NCBI RefSeq assembly: GCF_900696045.1
Contig: NZ_LR216287.1
Location: forward strand, 2,337,854-2,401,853
Length of the DNA stretch: 64,000 nt
Origin: Candidatus Nitrosocosmicus franklandus
Lineage (GTDB): Archaea > Thermoproteota > Nitrososphaeria > Nitrososphaerales > Nitrososphaeraceae
Direction: 5' to 3'
Shown: piece by piece, positions 45,849 to 56,285 of the stretch
Layout: each line of letters opens with the position of its first letter
Position numbering within the stretch: position 1 is the stretch's first letter
Translations under genes and position numbers: made by a program
The notes under the pieces: model-generated
The model's database searches: none
What the model was told of the DNA's origin: nothing
Seen by the model: only the letters and a program-made list of their open reading frames with translations

Positions 45849-47558
45849 TTATTGAATCAGCTTTTTCCTGCGTAATGCTATGTTATAATTTAAACCAAAC
45901 CTGTGGGACTCGTCTCTTATGTGTTGCAATATCTTTAGTGATTTTTGATTTTTTGGAATAACCACTGGTTTGTCCGAAAATCTTGTATATATTTCCTCAT
46001 TTTCCTTGGCCAATGAAATACACTCTATATGTCCTAATCCTATCTTTTCTAGAGTCTTCAATGCTACATTCAAATGACCTTTTCCTCCATCAATTACGAT
46101 CAAATCTGGGGCCCTATCTCTCTTAATTTCTGAAAATACTTGATCGGATTTTTCATTTATTCCGTATCTTCTCTTGACAATCTCTTCAATCATTCCAAAA
46201 TCATTTTGATGATTAATGCTTTTTATTTTAAATCTTCTATAGCCGTTCTTTGATGGAATACTATTTACGAATCGTGTACAAGCGCCGACTGCATATTCAT
46301 TCCCAAAATTGGAAACATCAAAACAATCTATTACGTAAGGCAATTTGCTGAGATTGAGAATGTGCATAAGTTCGTCTAACTCAGGCTCATGTCTCTTCGA
46401 CATATATGTTCTCAAATTACTCAGTATTAGTTGCATTATATCCCATTTATTTTGCAAGTTATTTTCTGATAAGTGGTCTTCTATCTTTATTTCCTCTCGA
46501 ATGGGTATTATCTTCATTTTTACGTTTGTTAGTTCAAATAAGATTTCTTGTAATTTTTCCTTCTCTTCAATTTCTCTATTAATATAGATGGTACTTGGAA
46601 TTATAGAGCTCGTCAAATAGTATTGACTAATGAAACTTTCAATTGTATTATCACCCAAAAGATCAAATTGATACTTTTTCATGTCATTAATTACCCCGTT
46701 CTTGCTCATTAGAGTCATCACATGTGCAGCGCCTTCGTTGTTATCTTCAATTATTCCGATATATTCTTCTATCGTGTTTTGTGAAACATTATTTTCCATT
46801 TTTTGGTATTGAAGTATATTTTTGAGTCTATGAAGAGTATCTCTTATATAAATCGCCTTCTCGTAATCCTGCATTTCGGATGCTATTTTCATTTCATTCT
46901 CTAATTCGTTATAAAAACTCTTCAAGTTATCATTGTTCTTTAGTATCTTTTTTAGGGAAATAATGTTTTCTTTATATTTTTCTTCTGTTATCATGTTAAT
47001 ACATGGTGCATCACAGTTTCCAATATGATACTCTAAGCATTCCTTTTTTGGTAAGGTATTGCAAATTCTTATCTTGAACATTTTTCTTAACAAACCTACT
47101 GAAAGATATCTAGAGCTTCCTTTTACAAAAGGTCCTATAATTTCACCTTTTGTTTCTGTAAATTCCCCATTGCGGTTCCTCCTAGCTACTTTTAACCTGG
47201 GAAACTTTTCGTCCGTAATTCTTAGGTAGGTGTATCTTTGTTGATCTTTAAGTTCTATATTGAAAATTGGTCTATATTTTTTTATTAGATTAGATTCGAG
47301 TAAAAAAGCTTCAATTTCGTTATCTGTAATTATATAATCTATATTCTTGATTCTAGATACTAATAAATTGGTTTTCCAATTGACTCTATCCAATGAACTG
47401 CTATTACTATTTGTAAAATAACTTTTGATCCTTTTTTTGAGATTCTTAGCTTTTCCTATATATATTACATTTTGATTATTGTCCTTCATTAAGTAAACAC
47501 CCGGCTCACTGGGATAAGGATATGTCATATAGTTTGCTTTACTTGAATTCATTTGCAT
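45849..47558 (-). CDS. uvrC: UvrC endonuclease, lacking the C-terminal helix-hairpin-helix domain
   Basis: 569 residues. GIY-YIG nuclease: YPSEPGVYLMKDNNQNVIYI then GKAKNLKKRIKSYF; a cysteine cluster (CNTLPKKECLEYHIGNCDAPC) follows; UVR motif near residue 215 (EMKIASEMQDYEKAIYIRD); RNase H-like 5' nuclease domain with DCFDVSNFG and LIVIDGGKGHLN. It ends at HRFGLNYNIALRRKKLIQ, where bacterial UvrC continues with about 50-60 residues of (HhH)2. No HhH remnant is seen in the 113 bp after the stop in any frame. Third gene of the uvrB-uvrA-uvrC set. Confidence 0.93.
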   Translation of the reverse strand: MQMNSSKANYMTYPYPSEPGVYLMKDNNQNVIYIGKAKNLKKRIKSYFTNSNSSSLDRVNWKTNLLVSRIKNIDYIITDNEIEAFLLESNLIKKYRPIFNIELKDQQRYTYLRITDEKFPRLKVARRNRNGEFTETKGEIIGPFVKGSSRYLSVGLLRKMFKIRICNTLPKKECLEYHIGNCDAPCINMITEEKYKENIISLKKILKNNDNLKSFYNELENEMKIASEMQDYEKAIYIRDTLHRLKNILQYQKMENNVSQNTIEEYIGIIEDNNEGAAHVMTLMSKNGVINDMKKYQFDLLGDNTIESFISQYYLTSSIIPSTIYINREIEEKEKLQEILFELTNVKMKIIPIREEIKIEDHLSENNLQNKWDIMQLILSNLRTYMSKRHEPELDELMHILNLSKLPYVIDCFDVSNFGNEYAVGACTRFVNSIPSKNGYRRFKIKSINHQNDFGMIEEIVKRRYGINEKSDQVFSEIKRDRAPDLIVIDGGKGHLNVALKTLEKIGLGHIECISLAKENEEIYTRFSDKPVVIPKNQKSLKILQHIRDESHRFGLNYNIALRRKKLIQ

Positions 47559-47631
47559 TTCATCCTTCTTTTTTGATTCTTACAACTGGAAGATGCTTTA
47601 ATTATGACTTTCATTGCTAAAGAGATAATAG

Positions 47632-50517
47632 CTATTCATTTTTTAAGATAATTTCGTTCTTTCTGATCGAACTTAATTTATCTTTCAAAAACTTTCCTGT
47701 TTGACTTTTAGGATTTTCTGAAACTTCCTCGGGGGTGCCAGTTGCAATTATATAGCCTCCTTTGTCTCCACCTTCAGGTCCAAGATCGATGATCCAGTCA
47801 GCAGATGATATAATATCTAGATTGTGTTCAATTATAATAATAGTATTGCCTAAGTCCCTTAACCTAATCAATATCTTTAATAGTTTCTTTACATCGGCAA
47901 AATGAAGGCCAGTTGTAGGTTCATCTAGTATATAAACTGTATTTCCAGAATCTTTTTTGGATAATTCCGTGGCTAATTTGATCCTTTGTGCCTCTCCTCC
48001 GGAGAGGGTTGTGGCTGATTGACCTAAATGTAGATATCCAAGTCCTACGTCTTCCAATAATTTTAGTTTATTTTTGATAGGGACATTATTTTTGAAAAAT
48101 TCTAATGCCTCTTCAACAGTCATGTTGAGTATATCTGCAATATTTTTCCCCTTGTATCTTACTTCTAATGTATCATGATTATAGCGATTGCCTTTACATT
48201 GGTCACAAGTAATATACACATCTGGAAGGAATTGCATTTCAATTTTTCTTACTCCTGCCCCATCGCACATATCACACCTTCCGCCTTGCAAATTAAACGA
48301 AAATCTGCCCATCTTATATCCTCTTTCTCTTGCTGTCTGGGTTTTTGCAAAAAGATCTCTAATATGGGTAAAAGCATTAACATATGTAATTGCATTTGAT
48401 CTAGGGGTTCTTCCAATTGGAGACTGATCGATACCTATAACCTTATCTACAAATTCTAAACCACTAATTCCGTCATGCATTCCCACCTTGTACTTTGATT
48501 TGTAAAAATGGTTATTTAGATAATTGAAAAGTATATCGTTTACCAAAGTTGATTTACCTGAACCCGAAACACCTGTTACGGCTGTAATTACTCCTAAAGG
48601 AAACGAAGGATTAATATTCTTAAGATTGTTCTCTCTAGCTCCTTTAATTTTCAAAAATTTTTTCCCTATAGGTTTTCTCTCGTAGTTTTCATTGACTATT
48701 TTTTTTCCACTGAGATACTCGGCTGTGATAGAGTTTGGATTAAGTAGCACTTTATCTAATTCGCCCTCTGCTACCACTTGTCCTCCATGTACTCCGGCCT
48801 CTGGTCCGATATCTATTATCCAATCAGCGCTTCTGATTATTTCTTCATCATGTTCGACAACTATAACAGTATTGCCAATGTCGCGCAATTTAAGCAACGT
48901 GTTGATTAAAAGTTTGTTATCTCTTTGGTGTAGACCAATAGTTGGTTCATCTAAAACGTACAAAACCCCTGTAAGATTAGTTCCAATCTGGGTTGCAAGT
49001 CTAATCCTTTGCGACTCGCCTCCAGATAAGGTTCCTGCATTTCTGTTTAGGCTCAAATAGTCCAAGCCTACATTTGACAAAAATTTTAACCGACTATTTA
49101 TTTCCTTCAATACCTGTCTTGAAATAATTGAAGTGGCGTGATCCAAATCTAGATTGGAAAAAAAATTAATAATCCTATCTACAGAAAGATTACAAACATC
49201 GATAATTGAATGTCCATTTATTTTTACGGCTAAAATTTCCTTTTTTAATCTTTGACCTTTGCAACTTTCGCAGGGCTTTTCTATCATATATCTCCTGATT
49301 TCTTCGCGCTTTGACTCCGATTCGGTATCGTTATAAATTCTCTGTAAATTCGAAATTACTCCTTCAAATTTACCTGAATATTCCCAAGAACTATCGCTTG
49401 ATTTAGAAGTGTAGTTGTATCTTATGCGTAAATCGGTACCGTATAAAATCACATCCAGTTGGTTTTTGGTCATCTTATTTATCGGTGTATTTAAATTAAA
49501 ACCAAATCTCTTGCCTACGTCTTTAAGCATAGATGTTCTGAAACTTGAAAATTGCCCAGAAGACCATGGTTTTATTGCACCTTCCAATATGCTTAAAGTT
49601 TTGTCTGGTATGATCAAATCAGGATCGAATTCAGTTTCCACTCCTAATCCATGACAGTGAGGACAAGCTCCAAAAGGAGAATTAAATGAAAAGGATCTTG
49701 GCTCCATTTCACCTATACTAATATTGCAAATAGGGCATGAGTTTTTCTGGGAGAACAGAAACTCTTCCCCCTCAAAAAGAATCTCTACCACCCCTCCACT
49801 CTTTCCTATTGCGGCTTGAACAGATTCTGAAAGCCTATCTTTTTCTATTGATGATTTCTCAGTAACTATCCTGTCAATGACTATTTCAATTGAATGCCTT
49901 ATGTGTTTCTCCTGTGAAGATATGATATTGAATTCTTCCATTTCACTAATATCTACAATTTGTTTGTCTATTCTAATCCTTGTGTAACCTTCTTCTTTTA
50001 AATCTCGTAATATTTTTTCATAAGTTCCTTTCCTTTCTCTAATAATGGGTGATAATACATATACGATACCTTTGTCCTTGTTTTTTATTATATTTAGTAT
50101 CGATCCTACAATTGCATCCAGAGATTGATAGGAAATCTCTCTATTACAATTCGGGCAGTATGGAACACCTATTTTTGAATATAATAATCTGAGGTAGTCA
50201 TATATCTCGGTAATTGTTCCTACCGTGGAGCGTGGATTTTTATTCGTAGTTTTCTGTTGGATTGATATCGCTGGAGATAGCCCCTCAATAGAATCCACAT
50301 CTGGTTTATCCATTATCTGCAAGAATTGGCGTGCATATGCTGAAAGTGACTCTACATATCTTCTTTGACCCTCCGCAAAAATGGTATCAAATGCTAAAGT
50401 CGATTTTCCCGAACCTGACAATCCTGTAATGACAACTAGCTTGTTTTTTGGAATCTCGAGATTTATATTTTTAAGATTGTGCTGTCTTGCACCCTTTATT
50501 GTGATTTTAGATTCCAT
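47632..50517 (-). CDS. uvrA: UvrA, excinuclease ABC subunit A
   Basis: 961 residues, normal length. Twin ABC ATPase with P-loops VITGLSGSGKSTLAFDT and VTGVSGSGKSTLVNDI, signature motifs LSGGESQRIRLATQIG and LSGGEAQRIKLATELS, and zinc modules (CPICNIS..CPHCHGLG and CDMCDGAG..CDQCKGN). It scans DNA for damage and loads UvrB. Bacterial in origin, as in other archaea with this system. Six bases separate it from uvrB. Confidence 0.98.
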   Translation of the reverse strand: MESKITIKGARQHNLKNINLEIPKNKLVVITGLSGSGKSTLAFDTIFAEGQRRYVESLSAYARQFLQIMDKPDVDSIEGLSPAISIQQKTTNKNPRSTVGTITEIYDYLRLLYSKIGVPYCPNCNREISYQSLDAIVGSILNIIKNKDKGIVYVLSPIIRERKGTYEKILRDLKEEGYTRIRIDKQIVDISEMEEFNIISSQEKHIRHSIEIVIDRIVTEKSSIEKDRLSESVQAAIGKSGGVVEILFEGEEFLFSQKNSCPICNISIGEMEPRSFSFNSPFGACPHCHGLGVETEFDPDLIIPDKTLSILEGAIKPWSSGQFSSFRTSMLKDVGKRFGFNLNTPINKMTKNQLDVILYGTDLRIRYNYTSKSSDSSWEYSGKFEGVISNLQRIYNDTESESKREEIRRYMIEKPCESCKGQRLKKEILAVKINGHSIIDVCNLSVDRIINFFSNLDLDHATSIISRQVLKEINSRLKFLSNVGLDYLSLNRNAGTLSGGESQRIRLATQIGTNLTGVLYVLDEPTIGLHQRDNKLLINTLLKLRDIGNTVIVVEHDEEIIRSADWIIDIGPEAGVHGGQVVAEGELDKVLLNPNSITAEYLSGKKIVNENYERKPIGKKFLKIKGARENNLKNINPSFPLGVITAVTGVSGSGKSTLVNDILFNYLNNHFYKSKYKVGMHDGISGLEFVDKVIGIDQSPIGRTPRSNAITYVNAFTHIRDLFAKTQTARERGYKMGRFSFNLQGGRCDMCDGAGVRKIEMQFLPDVYITCDQCKGNRYNHDTLEVRYKGKNIADILNMTVEEALEFFKNNVPIKNKLKLLEDVGLGYLHLGQSATTLSGGEAQRIKLATELSKKDSGNTVYILDEPTTGLHFADVKKLLKILIRLRDLGNTIIIIEHNLDIISSADWIIDLGPEGGDKGGYIIATGTPEEVSENPKSQTGKFLKDKLSSIRKNEIILKNE

Positions 50518-50523
50518 TCTAAA

Positions 50524-52482
50524 TCATTTAATTGGTTGTCTCAACAAGATTTGCTTAATTTTTTGTAAATTCTCTCTTTGTTCAATCGCTTTTTCAAATT
50601 CCAACTCCTCTGCATATTTATTCATCTGAATCTCTAACTTGGTAGAAAGTTCTATTAAGTCATTACGGCTCATAGACTTTAAATCTACTAGAGTATTAGA
50701 AATATTTAGATTCTCTTGAGGAATAGGCTTTAATATGCTTGTTGGTATAATATTGTTTTTTAAATTATATTCAATTTGCTTCTTGCGTCTTCTGTTAGTT
50801 TCAAGTACTGCTTCCTTCATAGATTTGGTGACAGTATCTGAGTATAGAATCACCTTTCCGTCTATGTTTCTTGCCGCTCTTCCAAATGTTTGTATCAGAC
50901 TACTATAATTTCTCAGGAAACCCTCTTTGTCTGCATCTAAAATCACTACAAGGGCAACTTCTGGCAAATCTAATCCTTCTCTTAATAGATTGATACCTAC
51001 TAGCACATCGAATTCTCCAATTCGCAATTTTCTCAAAAGTTCTGTTCTCTCCAAGCCCTTAATCTCAGAGTGAATATATCTAACCTTTATCCGGTTTTTA
51101 GCTAAGTAGTCTGCCATATCCTCAGCCATTTTTTTCGTTAAAGTTGTAATTAGAGTCCTTTGTTGTTTTGAAATTCTTTCATGAACCTGATTGATTAAAT
51201 CTGACATTTGATTAGTTGTCTTTTTTATCTCGACTTCTGGATCTACTAGTCCAGTTGGTCTAACCAATTGTTCTACCAAATTGTTACTGTTATTCAATTC
51301 ATATCTTCCAGGAGTGGCAGAAACATATATTACATTACTGAGATATTTTTCGAATTCCTCAAACTTTAATGGTCTATTGTCAAAAGCACTTGGGAGTCTA
51401 AAACCATAATCTACTAAAGATTTCTTTCTTGAATAATCCCCCTTATACATTGCCATTATCTGAGGGAGAGTTACATGAGATTCGTCAATAACTAGCAAAA
51501 AGTCTTTATCAAAAAAATCCAAAAGACAGTATGCTGGCTGATTGGGTTTACGTCCATCGAAATACCTGGAATAATTCTCTATTCCATTACAGTATCCTAA
51601 TTCTGATAACATCTCTAAATCATAGGTCGTCCTCGATAATAACCTCTGACGTTCTAACTCTGTAGGTAATTGTGGTAACCATTGTTTCAATTCCGTTTTT
51701 ATCGAATCTAGGGCTTTATTGAATCTGTCGTCGTCGACTATGTAATGTTTTGCAGGGAATATCGTTACAAAATCTAATTCCTTCTTTACTGCCTTAGTTG
51801 TCTTATCAATCACACTAATCTTTTCAACGATACTGCCGAATAGATCTAATTTTATAATATCATTTGAATACCCTGGAACTATTTCTATAATATCGCCTTT
51901 AACCCTGAATGTACCATTTTTTAATTCGATATCATTTCTTTGATATCGAATTCTAACCAGATTTTGAATTATTGATCGTCTATCGGAGTGTGCTCCCTTA
52001 GCAATTGTCATAGATTGGGCCCTCCATTCTTGGGGTGAACCTAGTGAGTAAATACAAGATACAGTAGCTATAATTATTGTTGGCTCTCCCGAAAGCAACA
52101 TTGAAGTTGCTTCTAATCTTAATTGTTCTATTTTTTCATTGATTTCAGTATCCTTTTCTATATAGGTGTCACTCTGAGGTATATAGCTCTCTGGTTGATA
52201 GTAGTCGTAAAAGCTCACAAAGTATCCTACATTATTGTTTGGGAAAAACTCCTTAAACTCTGAATAAAGCTGTGCTGCTAGTGTTTTGTTATGAGAAATA
52301 ACAAGTGTGTTCTTGTTTTGATTAGCAATTACATTAGCAATGGTGAATGTTTTACCACTTCCAGTAACTCCAAGCAAAACTTGCTTCTTTTTGTTTTGTC
52401 GGAATCCATTAATCAATTCTTTTATTGCAGTCGGTTGGTCTCCTTTGGGAATTAACTTATCGGTAAGCTGAAACCTTTTCAT
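50524..52482 (-). CDS. uvrB: UvrB, excinuclease ABC subunit B
   Basis: 652 residues. Helicase motifs in order: LLGVTGSGKTFTIANVI (Walker A), the beta-hairpin region YYDYYQPESYIPQSDTY (written FYDYYQPESYIPQSD), LLVIDESHVTLPQI (DESH box), VIYVSATPG, and LREGLDLPEVALV with FGRAARN. The C-terminal UVR domain (QMNKYAEELEFEKAIEQRE) pairs with UvrC. First gene of the set on the minus strand. Confidence 0.98.
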   Translation of the reverse strand: MKRFQLTDKLIPKGDQPTAIKELINGFRQNKKKQVLLGVTGSGKTFTIANVIANQNKNTLVISHNKTLAAQLYSEFKEFFPNNNVGYFVSFYDYYQPESYIPQSDTYIEKDTEINEKIEQLRLEATSMLLSGEPTIIIATVSCIYSLGSPQEWRAQSMTIAKGAHSDRRSIIQNLVRIRYQRNDIELKNGTFRVKGDIIEIVPGYSNDIIKLDLFGSIVEKISVIDKTTKAVKKELDFVTIFPAKHYIVDDDRFNKALDSIKTELKQWLPQLPTELERQRLLSRTTYDLEMLSELGYCNGIENYSRYFDGRKPNQPAYCLLDFFDKDFLLVIDESHVTLPQIMAMYKGDYSRKKSLVDYGFRLPSAFDNRPLKFEEFEKYLSNVIYVSATPGRYELNNSNNLVEQLVRPTGLVDPEVEIKKTTNQMSDLINQVHERISKQQRTLITTLTKKMAEDMADYLAKNRIKVRYIHSEIKGLERTELLRKLRIGEFDVLVGINLLREGLDLPEVALVVILDADKEGFLRNYSSLIQTFGRAARNIDGKVILYSDTVTKSMKEAVLETNRRRKKQIEYNLKNNIIPTSILKPIPQENLNISNTLVDLKSMSRNDLIELSTKLEIQMNKYAEELEFEKAIEQRENLQKIKQILLRQPIK

Positions 52483-52584
52483 ATATTTAACATCTCATCG
52501 AACCATGCTATCTTTTCAAAAATATATAGCAATTCTTTATCAAGTTATTTATGACTTTTCGAATAAATAATACTTTGTTTTTAG

Positions 52585-53904
52585 TTATGAAAACTTTGAT
52601 AGGGCATTCACGGGAGAAATTTTAGAACCTTTGTATGCTGGATATAATCCTGAAAATATGCTTAATGCGATTACTGCTATACCTATTTTCGAAATCTCGA
52701 CTATGTTAAAAACCGGGTAAATATTAAGCGGTAAATTCAGAAAATACAAAAAGCCATTCAATAACAAGTATGCTCCGATAAAACCAAAAATTATTCCAAA
52801 AAATGCACCTATAATGCCCAAGAGTATGGATTCTGTTAAAAACATTCCTAGAATGATTCTATTGGTTCCTCCTAGTGCTTTTAGAATACCGATCTCTTTT
52901 GTTCTTTCAACTACTGAGGTGTATATAGTAATAACGATCCCGATAGATCCTACTATCAAAGAAAAAACAGCTATGCTTGAAATGAAAGTAGAGATCCCAA
53001 CTATGAATTTTGTTATACTCTTTACTAATTCTAAAGAGTTTAATATCGTGATCTGATTGCTAAAATACTTTTGAACTTCTCTGACGATATCTTCAACTCT
53101 ATTGGTGTCATTATATGTTATGAAGAGTAGATCGTAATCTTCATTTTTTTGCAAAATTTCTTTACCTTTGTTCAAGTCGATAAAAATAGAATTATCGACA
53201 ATTGGATTTCCTGAGAAATTTAAGATAGTGGGAACAAAAAGGGTGTCGTCTCTAGGTGGAAAGTCGATTATGTTACGGATGTTGCCAATTGTAACCATGT
53301 CTGAATTCTCGCCAGTGCTCTCAAAACTGCTATCTTTGGTTATTCCATTTCCTGATTGAGGTAGGTTCAAAGATAGTTTTTCCCCTATCTTTTGAGGAAT
53401 GATGACATGATTTATTTTTGATGTAGAATTATTTTGCTCAAATTCTAAATTTATGGTAGGGATGATGTCCGTAATATTATCGAAATTTACTGCCAATACA
53501 TTTGTAATTTGAGATTTATTCTCGTAATTCAGCATTACAACTCCTTGATATGCTGGATTGATGTATTGAACCCCTTGTAAGTTTTGTAAAAAAGTTATAG
53601 CCGCATTATTAATGGGAACACGTTTTTCAACTAATGTTACATTCTGATCAAAAAGAACCTCAAGTTTGTTTCTAATACCTTCAATACTTGATTCCTGTAT
53701 TTTATCGGTGTTGGAGATAACTATTTGATTAGGTAGAATTTTTTTAAAGTTTTGTTCGACAAAATTTATTAACCCTTGTGAGAGGCTGCTTAATGAAACT
53801 AATAGTCCACATCCCATGACTATCATAAGTATCGTCAAAACATTGCGTGTTCTCCTCTCTTTTAGTGAACTATAAGTTAGAAAAAGCATCTCTTTAAAAT
53901 TCAT
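52585..53904 (-). CDS. ABC transporter permease, FtsX/MacB family
   Basis: 439 residues. One membrane helix near the N terminus (NVLTILMIVMGCGLLVSLSS), a large extracytoplasmic domain (about 45-290), then three C-terminal helices (IVGISTFISSIAVFSLIVGS, ILLGIIGAFFGIIFGFIGAY, IGIAVIALSIFSGLYPAY); the cytoplasmic loop VERTKEIGILKALGG is the family signature that contacts the ATPase. No ATPase gene is adjacent. Substrate unknown; MacB-like transporters move lipids or peptides by mechanotransmission. Confidence 0.88.
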   Translation of the reverse strand: MNFKEMLFLTYSSLKERRTRNVLTILMIVMGCGLLVSLSSLSQGLINFVEQNFKKILPNQIVISNTDKIQESSIEGIRNKLEVLFDQNVTLVEKRVPINNAAITFLQNLQGVQYINPAYQGVVMLNYENKSQITNVLAVNFDNITDIIPTINLEFEQNNSTSKINHVIIPQKIGEKLSLNLPQSGNGITKDSSFESTGENSDMVTIGNIRNIIDFPPRDDTLFVPTILNFSGNPIVDNSIFIDLNKGKEILQKNEDYDLLFITYNDTNRVEDIVREVQKYFSNQITILNSLELVKSITKFIVGISTFISSIAVFSLIVGSIGIVITIYTSVVERTKEIGILKALGGTNRIILGMFLTESILLGIIGAFFGIIFGFIGAYLLLNGFLYFLNLPLNIYPVFNIVEISKIGIAVIALSIFSGLYPAYKGSKISPVNALSKFS

Positions 53905-53908
53905 TCTA

Positions 53909-53921
53909 CCTGATTATCAGG
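53909..53921. promoter_or_regulatory. 13-bp perfect palindrome between divergent starts
   Basis: CCTGATTATCAGG: 6-bp arms around one T, filling most of the 19 bp between the permease ATG (53904) and the amidotransferase TTG (53924). Each gene's TATA-like box lies inside or at the edge of the other gene. A regulator bound here could affect both. Confidence 0.4.
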
Positions 53922-53923
53922 AG

Positions 53924-54682
53924 TTGGAGACATGGTTATATAATGTTTTTAATGATGATAATGGCAAGTGCTTATTAGAATTGGGTAGCACAAACCAGAT
54001 CTTGTGTATAAGGAATATAGAGTTTGAGACTTTAGGCAATTTTAAGGATTATCTGTTAGATGACGGGTATAAGATAATTGACATTATCGCTAACAAGAAT
54101 TCCATAGAATCTGTCAAATTGAGCCAATACGATGGGGTATTCATACTTGGAGGACCCATGTCGGTCAATGATAATCATGATTATCTAGTTCGAGAAAAAA
54201 ATCTTATCCGCTCTGCTATTGAGAATGAAGTTCCTCTATTTGGGATTTGTTTAGGCTCTCAATTAGTGGCTTCAGCATGCGGGGGTTCAGTATACAAGGG
54301 TTCAAGAAAAGAAATTGGTTGGAGATATGTCGATATAACTGATGATGGAACAAAAAGCATATTTAGGGACTTACCGAACCAAAAGGTCCAGGTGTTCCAC
54401 TGGCATGGTGATACGTTCGTACTACCGACAGGTTCCACAGTTTTAGCAAAATCTGATTTGTATATCCAAGCATTTAGCTTTAAGACTGCTGTTGGCGTCC
54501 AATTTCATTTAGAAGTTGATGAGGAAATGGTGAAAAATTGGAGTAATAAGTATCAACACGAACTCAAATCAGAAAATATATCAAAGAAGACCCTTATCTA
54601 TAACCAAGACAAAAATTTTATCGGATTAAAAAAAATATCTAAACGGGTTTATGAAAATTTCAAGTTTGGTCTCGAGAAATAG
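53924..54682 (+). CDS. Class I glutamine amidotransferase domain protein
   Basis: 252 residues. The nucleophile is Cys109 in PLFGICLGSQLVASACGG; VFILGGPMSVND is the oxyanion strand; VQFHLEVDEEMVKNW gives the His-x-Glu partners, and VFHWHGDTF is the family's middle block. Such stand-alone domains hydrolyse glutamine or related gamma-glutamyl compounds. No synthetase partner is adjacent. TTG start is the only usable one; the preceding 19 bp separate it from the divergent permease. Confidence 0.85.
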   Translation: METWLYNVFNDDNGKCLLELGSTNQILCIRNIEFETLGNFKDYLLDDGYKIIDIIANKNSIESVKLSQYDGVFILGGPMSVNDNHDYLVREKNLIRSAIENEVPLFGICLGSQLVASACGGSVYKGSRKEIGWRYVDITDDGTKSIFRDLPNQKVQVFHWHGDTFVLPTGSTVLAKSDLYIQAFSFKTAVGVQFHLEVDEEMVKNWSNKYQHELKSENISKKTLIYNQDKNFIGLKKISKRVYENFKFGLEK

Positions 54683-56285
54683 GTTTTGATATTTGCGTAT
54701 AAAAATGTCGATAAGAATGACCAGATTTTTTAGATCATTGAATTGAACCTAGAAAAAAGTTGATACAGGTTATTTTATCATATTAAATACAGACATTACC
54801 TATCTAACTTGAGAAGATGTATTAAATTGGATGCGATCTTCTCTATGAAGCCTCATAAACCCTTCTATCGGTGCAGTTTTTCGAATATTTTATTCTCCAC
54901 TTATGCTCTTAAGGCAGTTCCATTACCAGCAAAAGAATTTACAACGTGTATGAAAAGTAAGTTGGATGTGGATTTATCACAAAATTGAGGTTTTCTTCTA
55001 GATTGTCATTGGCCATTTTTTCTGTGATTATACAAAAATCCTTCTTATTTTAGGATTGTTTTGTAAACTAATTAGCTTCAAGTTGATCGTCCATAAAATA
55101 AGCACGATCAAAAATGTTTTAAGTCAAAACCAACACTGTGGATTAAGATAGTATATAAATCTATCAATTCAAAATAATTTTCTTTATTCCTGCTTTCAAA
55201 ATTATTTCTATCTGATTCTATTGAGATGTAATGGTTATTATTTCCATGGAAAAAAACTTAGATATTGTATTACCTTGTTAAGTTGGTAAATATCAAACGT
55301 ACAGCCAATATACACCCATTTAACGCTTTCTAACTATTCTAAGATTCTTTCTAATCAGGAATAATTGATTGTGTTTGATTAGACGATATATGGAGTCTTG
55401 CTCAAAAAATCTTGTATTTCTTTTTGACAGATCTCGCCAAAGATAGCCTCAATTTAAACCCTATACCATTTTAAACCTACTAGCAAAATTTTCTACATTC
55501 TTGAGAATAGCTCTTGACTCGATTTGTACCAAATAGATATGCTGGACTCTTGTCATAAGTTAAGACGTGATATTTTCGAATAAAATTACAAGTACTTTGA
55601 TCTCAATCATGATTCATATGTTATACTGGAAACATGATTTACTAACTAATCTCTAACATATTTTTTGAAGTACTGATAATTTGGATTAACTCAACTCAAA
55701 TCATGGAATCTAGTTTACTCGACGTCTTAAAACATAATATCTTTTCAAACATCGCCATCATTGTACTTTAACTACTATTGGGATCTTCTGTAGCTTTCAT
55801 AGCAATTCTTCAAGCTTATCATGATACTGATCGGAATTTTGCGTTGCGCATTCAAGAATATATGAATGATTTGTTTCGATTAGTCCTTGTGCTTTATATT
55901 ATTTTTATTCACTCATTTTGAAAGTGAATATTTTCACAGGTTGAACTATCATGGTTGTACCCAAAATTTAGAATAACGATTCTTTCCTAATTGAAAAAAG
56001 GTATTTTAATCATGTTGGTCGACCCTTTTTCTAAATATGTCATTTACAATCCTGTAGCATATAATATTCAATAGTTTATCATGTCATAATTATACTAACA
56101 TCAAATACAATGGACTCGTCTTTTTGATATAGAAATTTGGTGGAAAACGAAACAGCTAAATGTAGGTAGGGGAGACTGGTAAAATTTCTGTTATATACAC
56201 AAATATGCGATTACTACATTAACTCTAAGTGAATTAACCCAAAATCATGGTAATTCATTAATTATATGCTTAAAAATTATTGGAA
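54683..56285. other. Gene-poor stretch of 1.6 kb
   Basis: Contains the interrupted membrane-protein-like frame at 55703-55921. A 47-codon ATG frame at 54845-54988 is also open but has a competing frame on the other strand and is not supported. No RNA, repeat or mobile element seen before the tRNA. Confidence 0.4.
55703..55921 (+). pseudogene. Small two-helix membrane protein frame with one in-frame TAA
   Basis: ATG at 55703 opens MESSLLDVLKHNIFSNIAII; TAA at 55769-55771 falls inside the first hydrophobic helix (NIAIIVL-stop-LLLGSSVAFIAIL); the same frame continues as QAYHDTDRNFALRIQEYM with a second helix (LFRLVLVLYIIFIHSF) to TGA at 55919-55921. The amphipathic middle and two well-formed helices make this the most protein-like of the interrupted frames. 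TTA (Leu) to TAA would explain the stop. Family not recognised. Confidence 0.4.

Noticed and set aside
54845-54988. 47-codon plus frame starting MKPHKPFYRC
   Set aside because: The opposite strand has an equally plausible short frame in the same place, no neighbour or promoter supports either.
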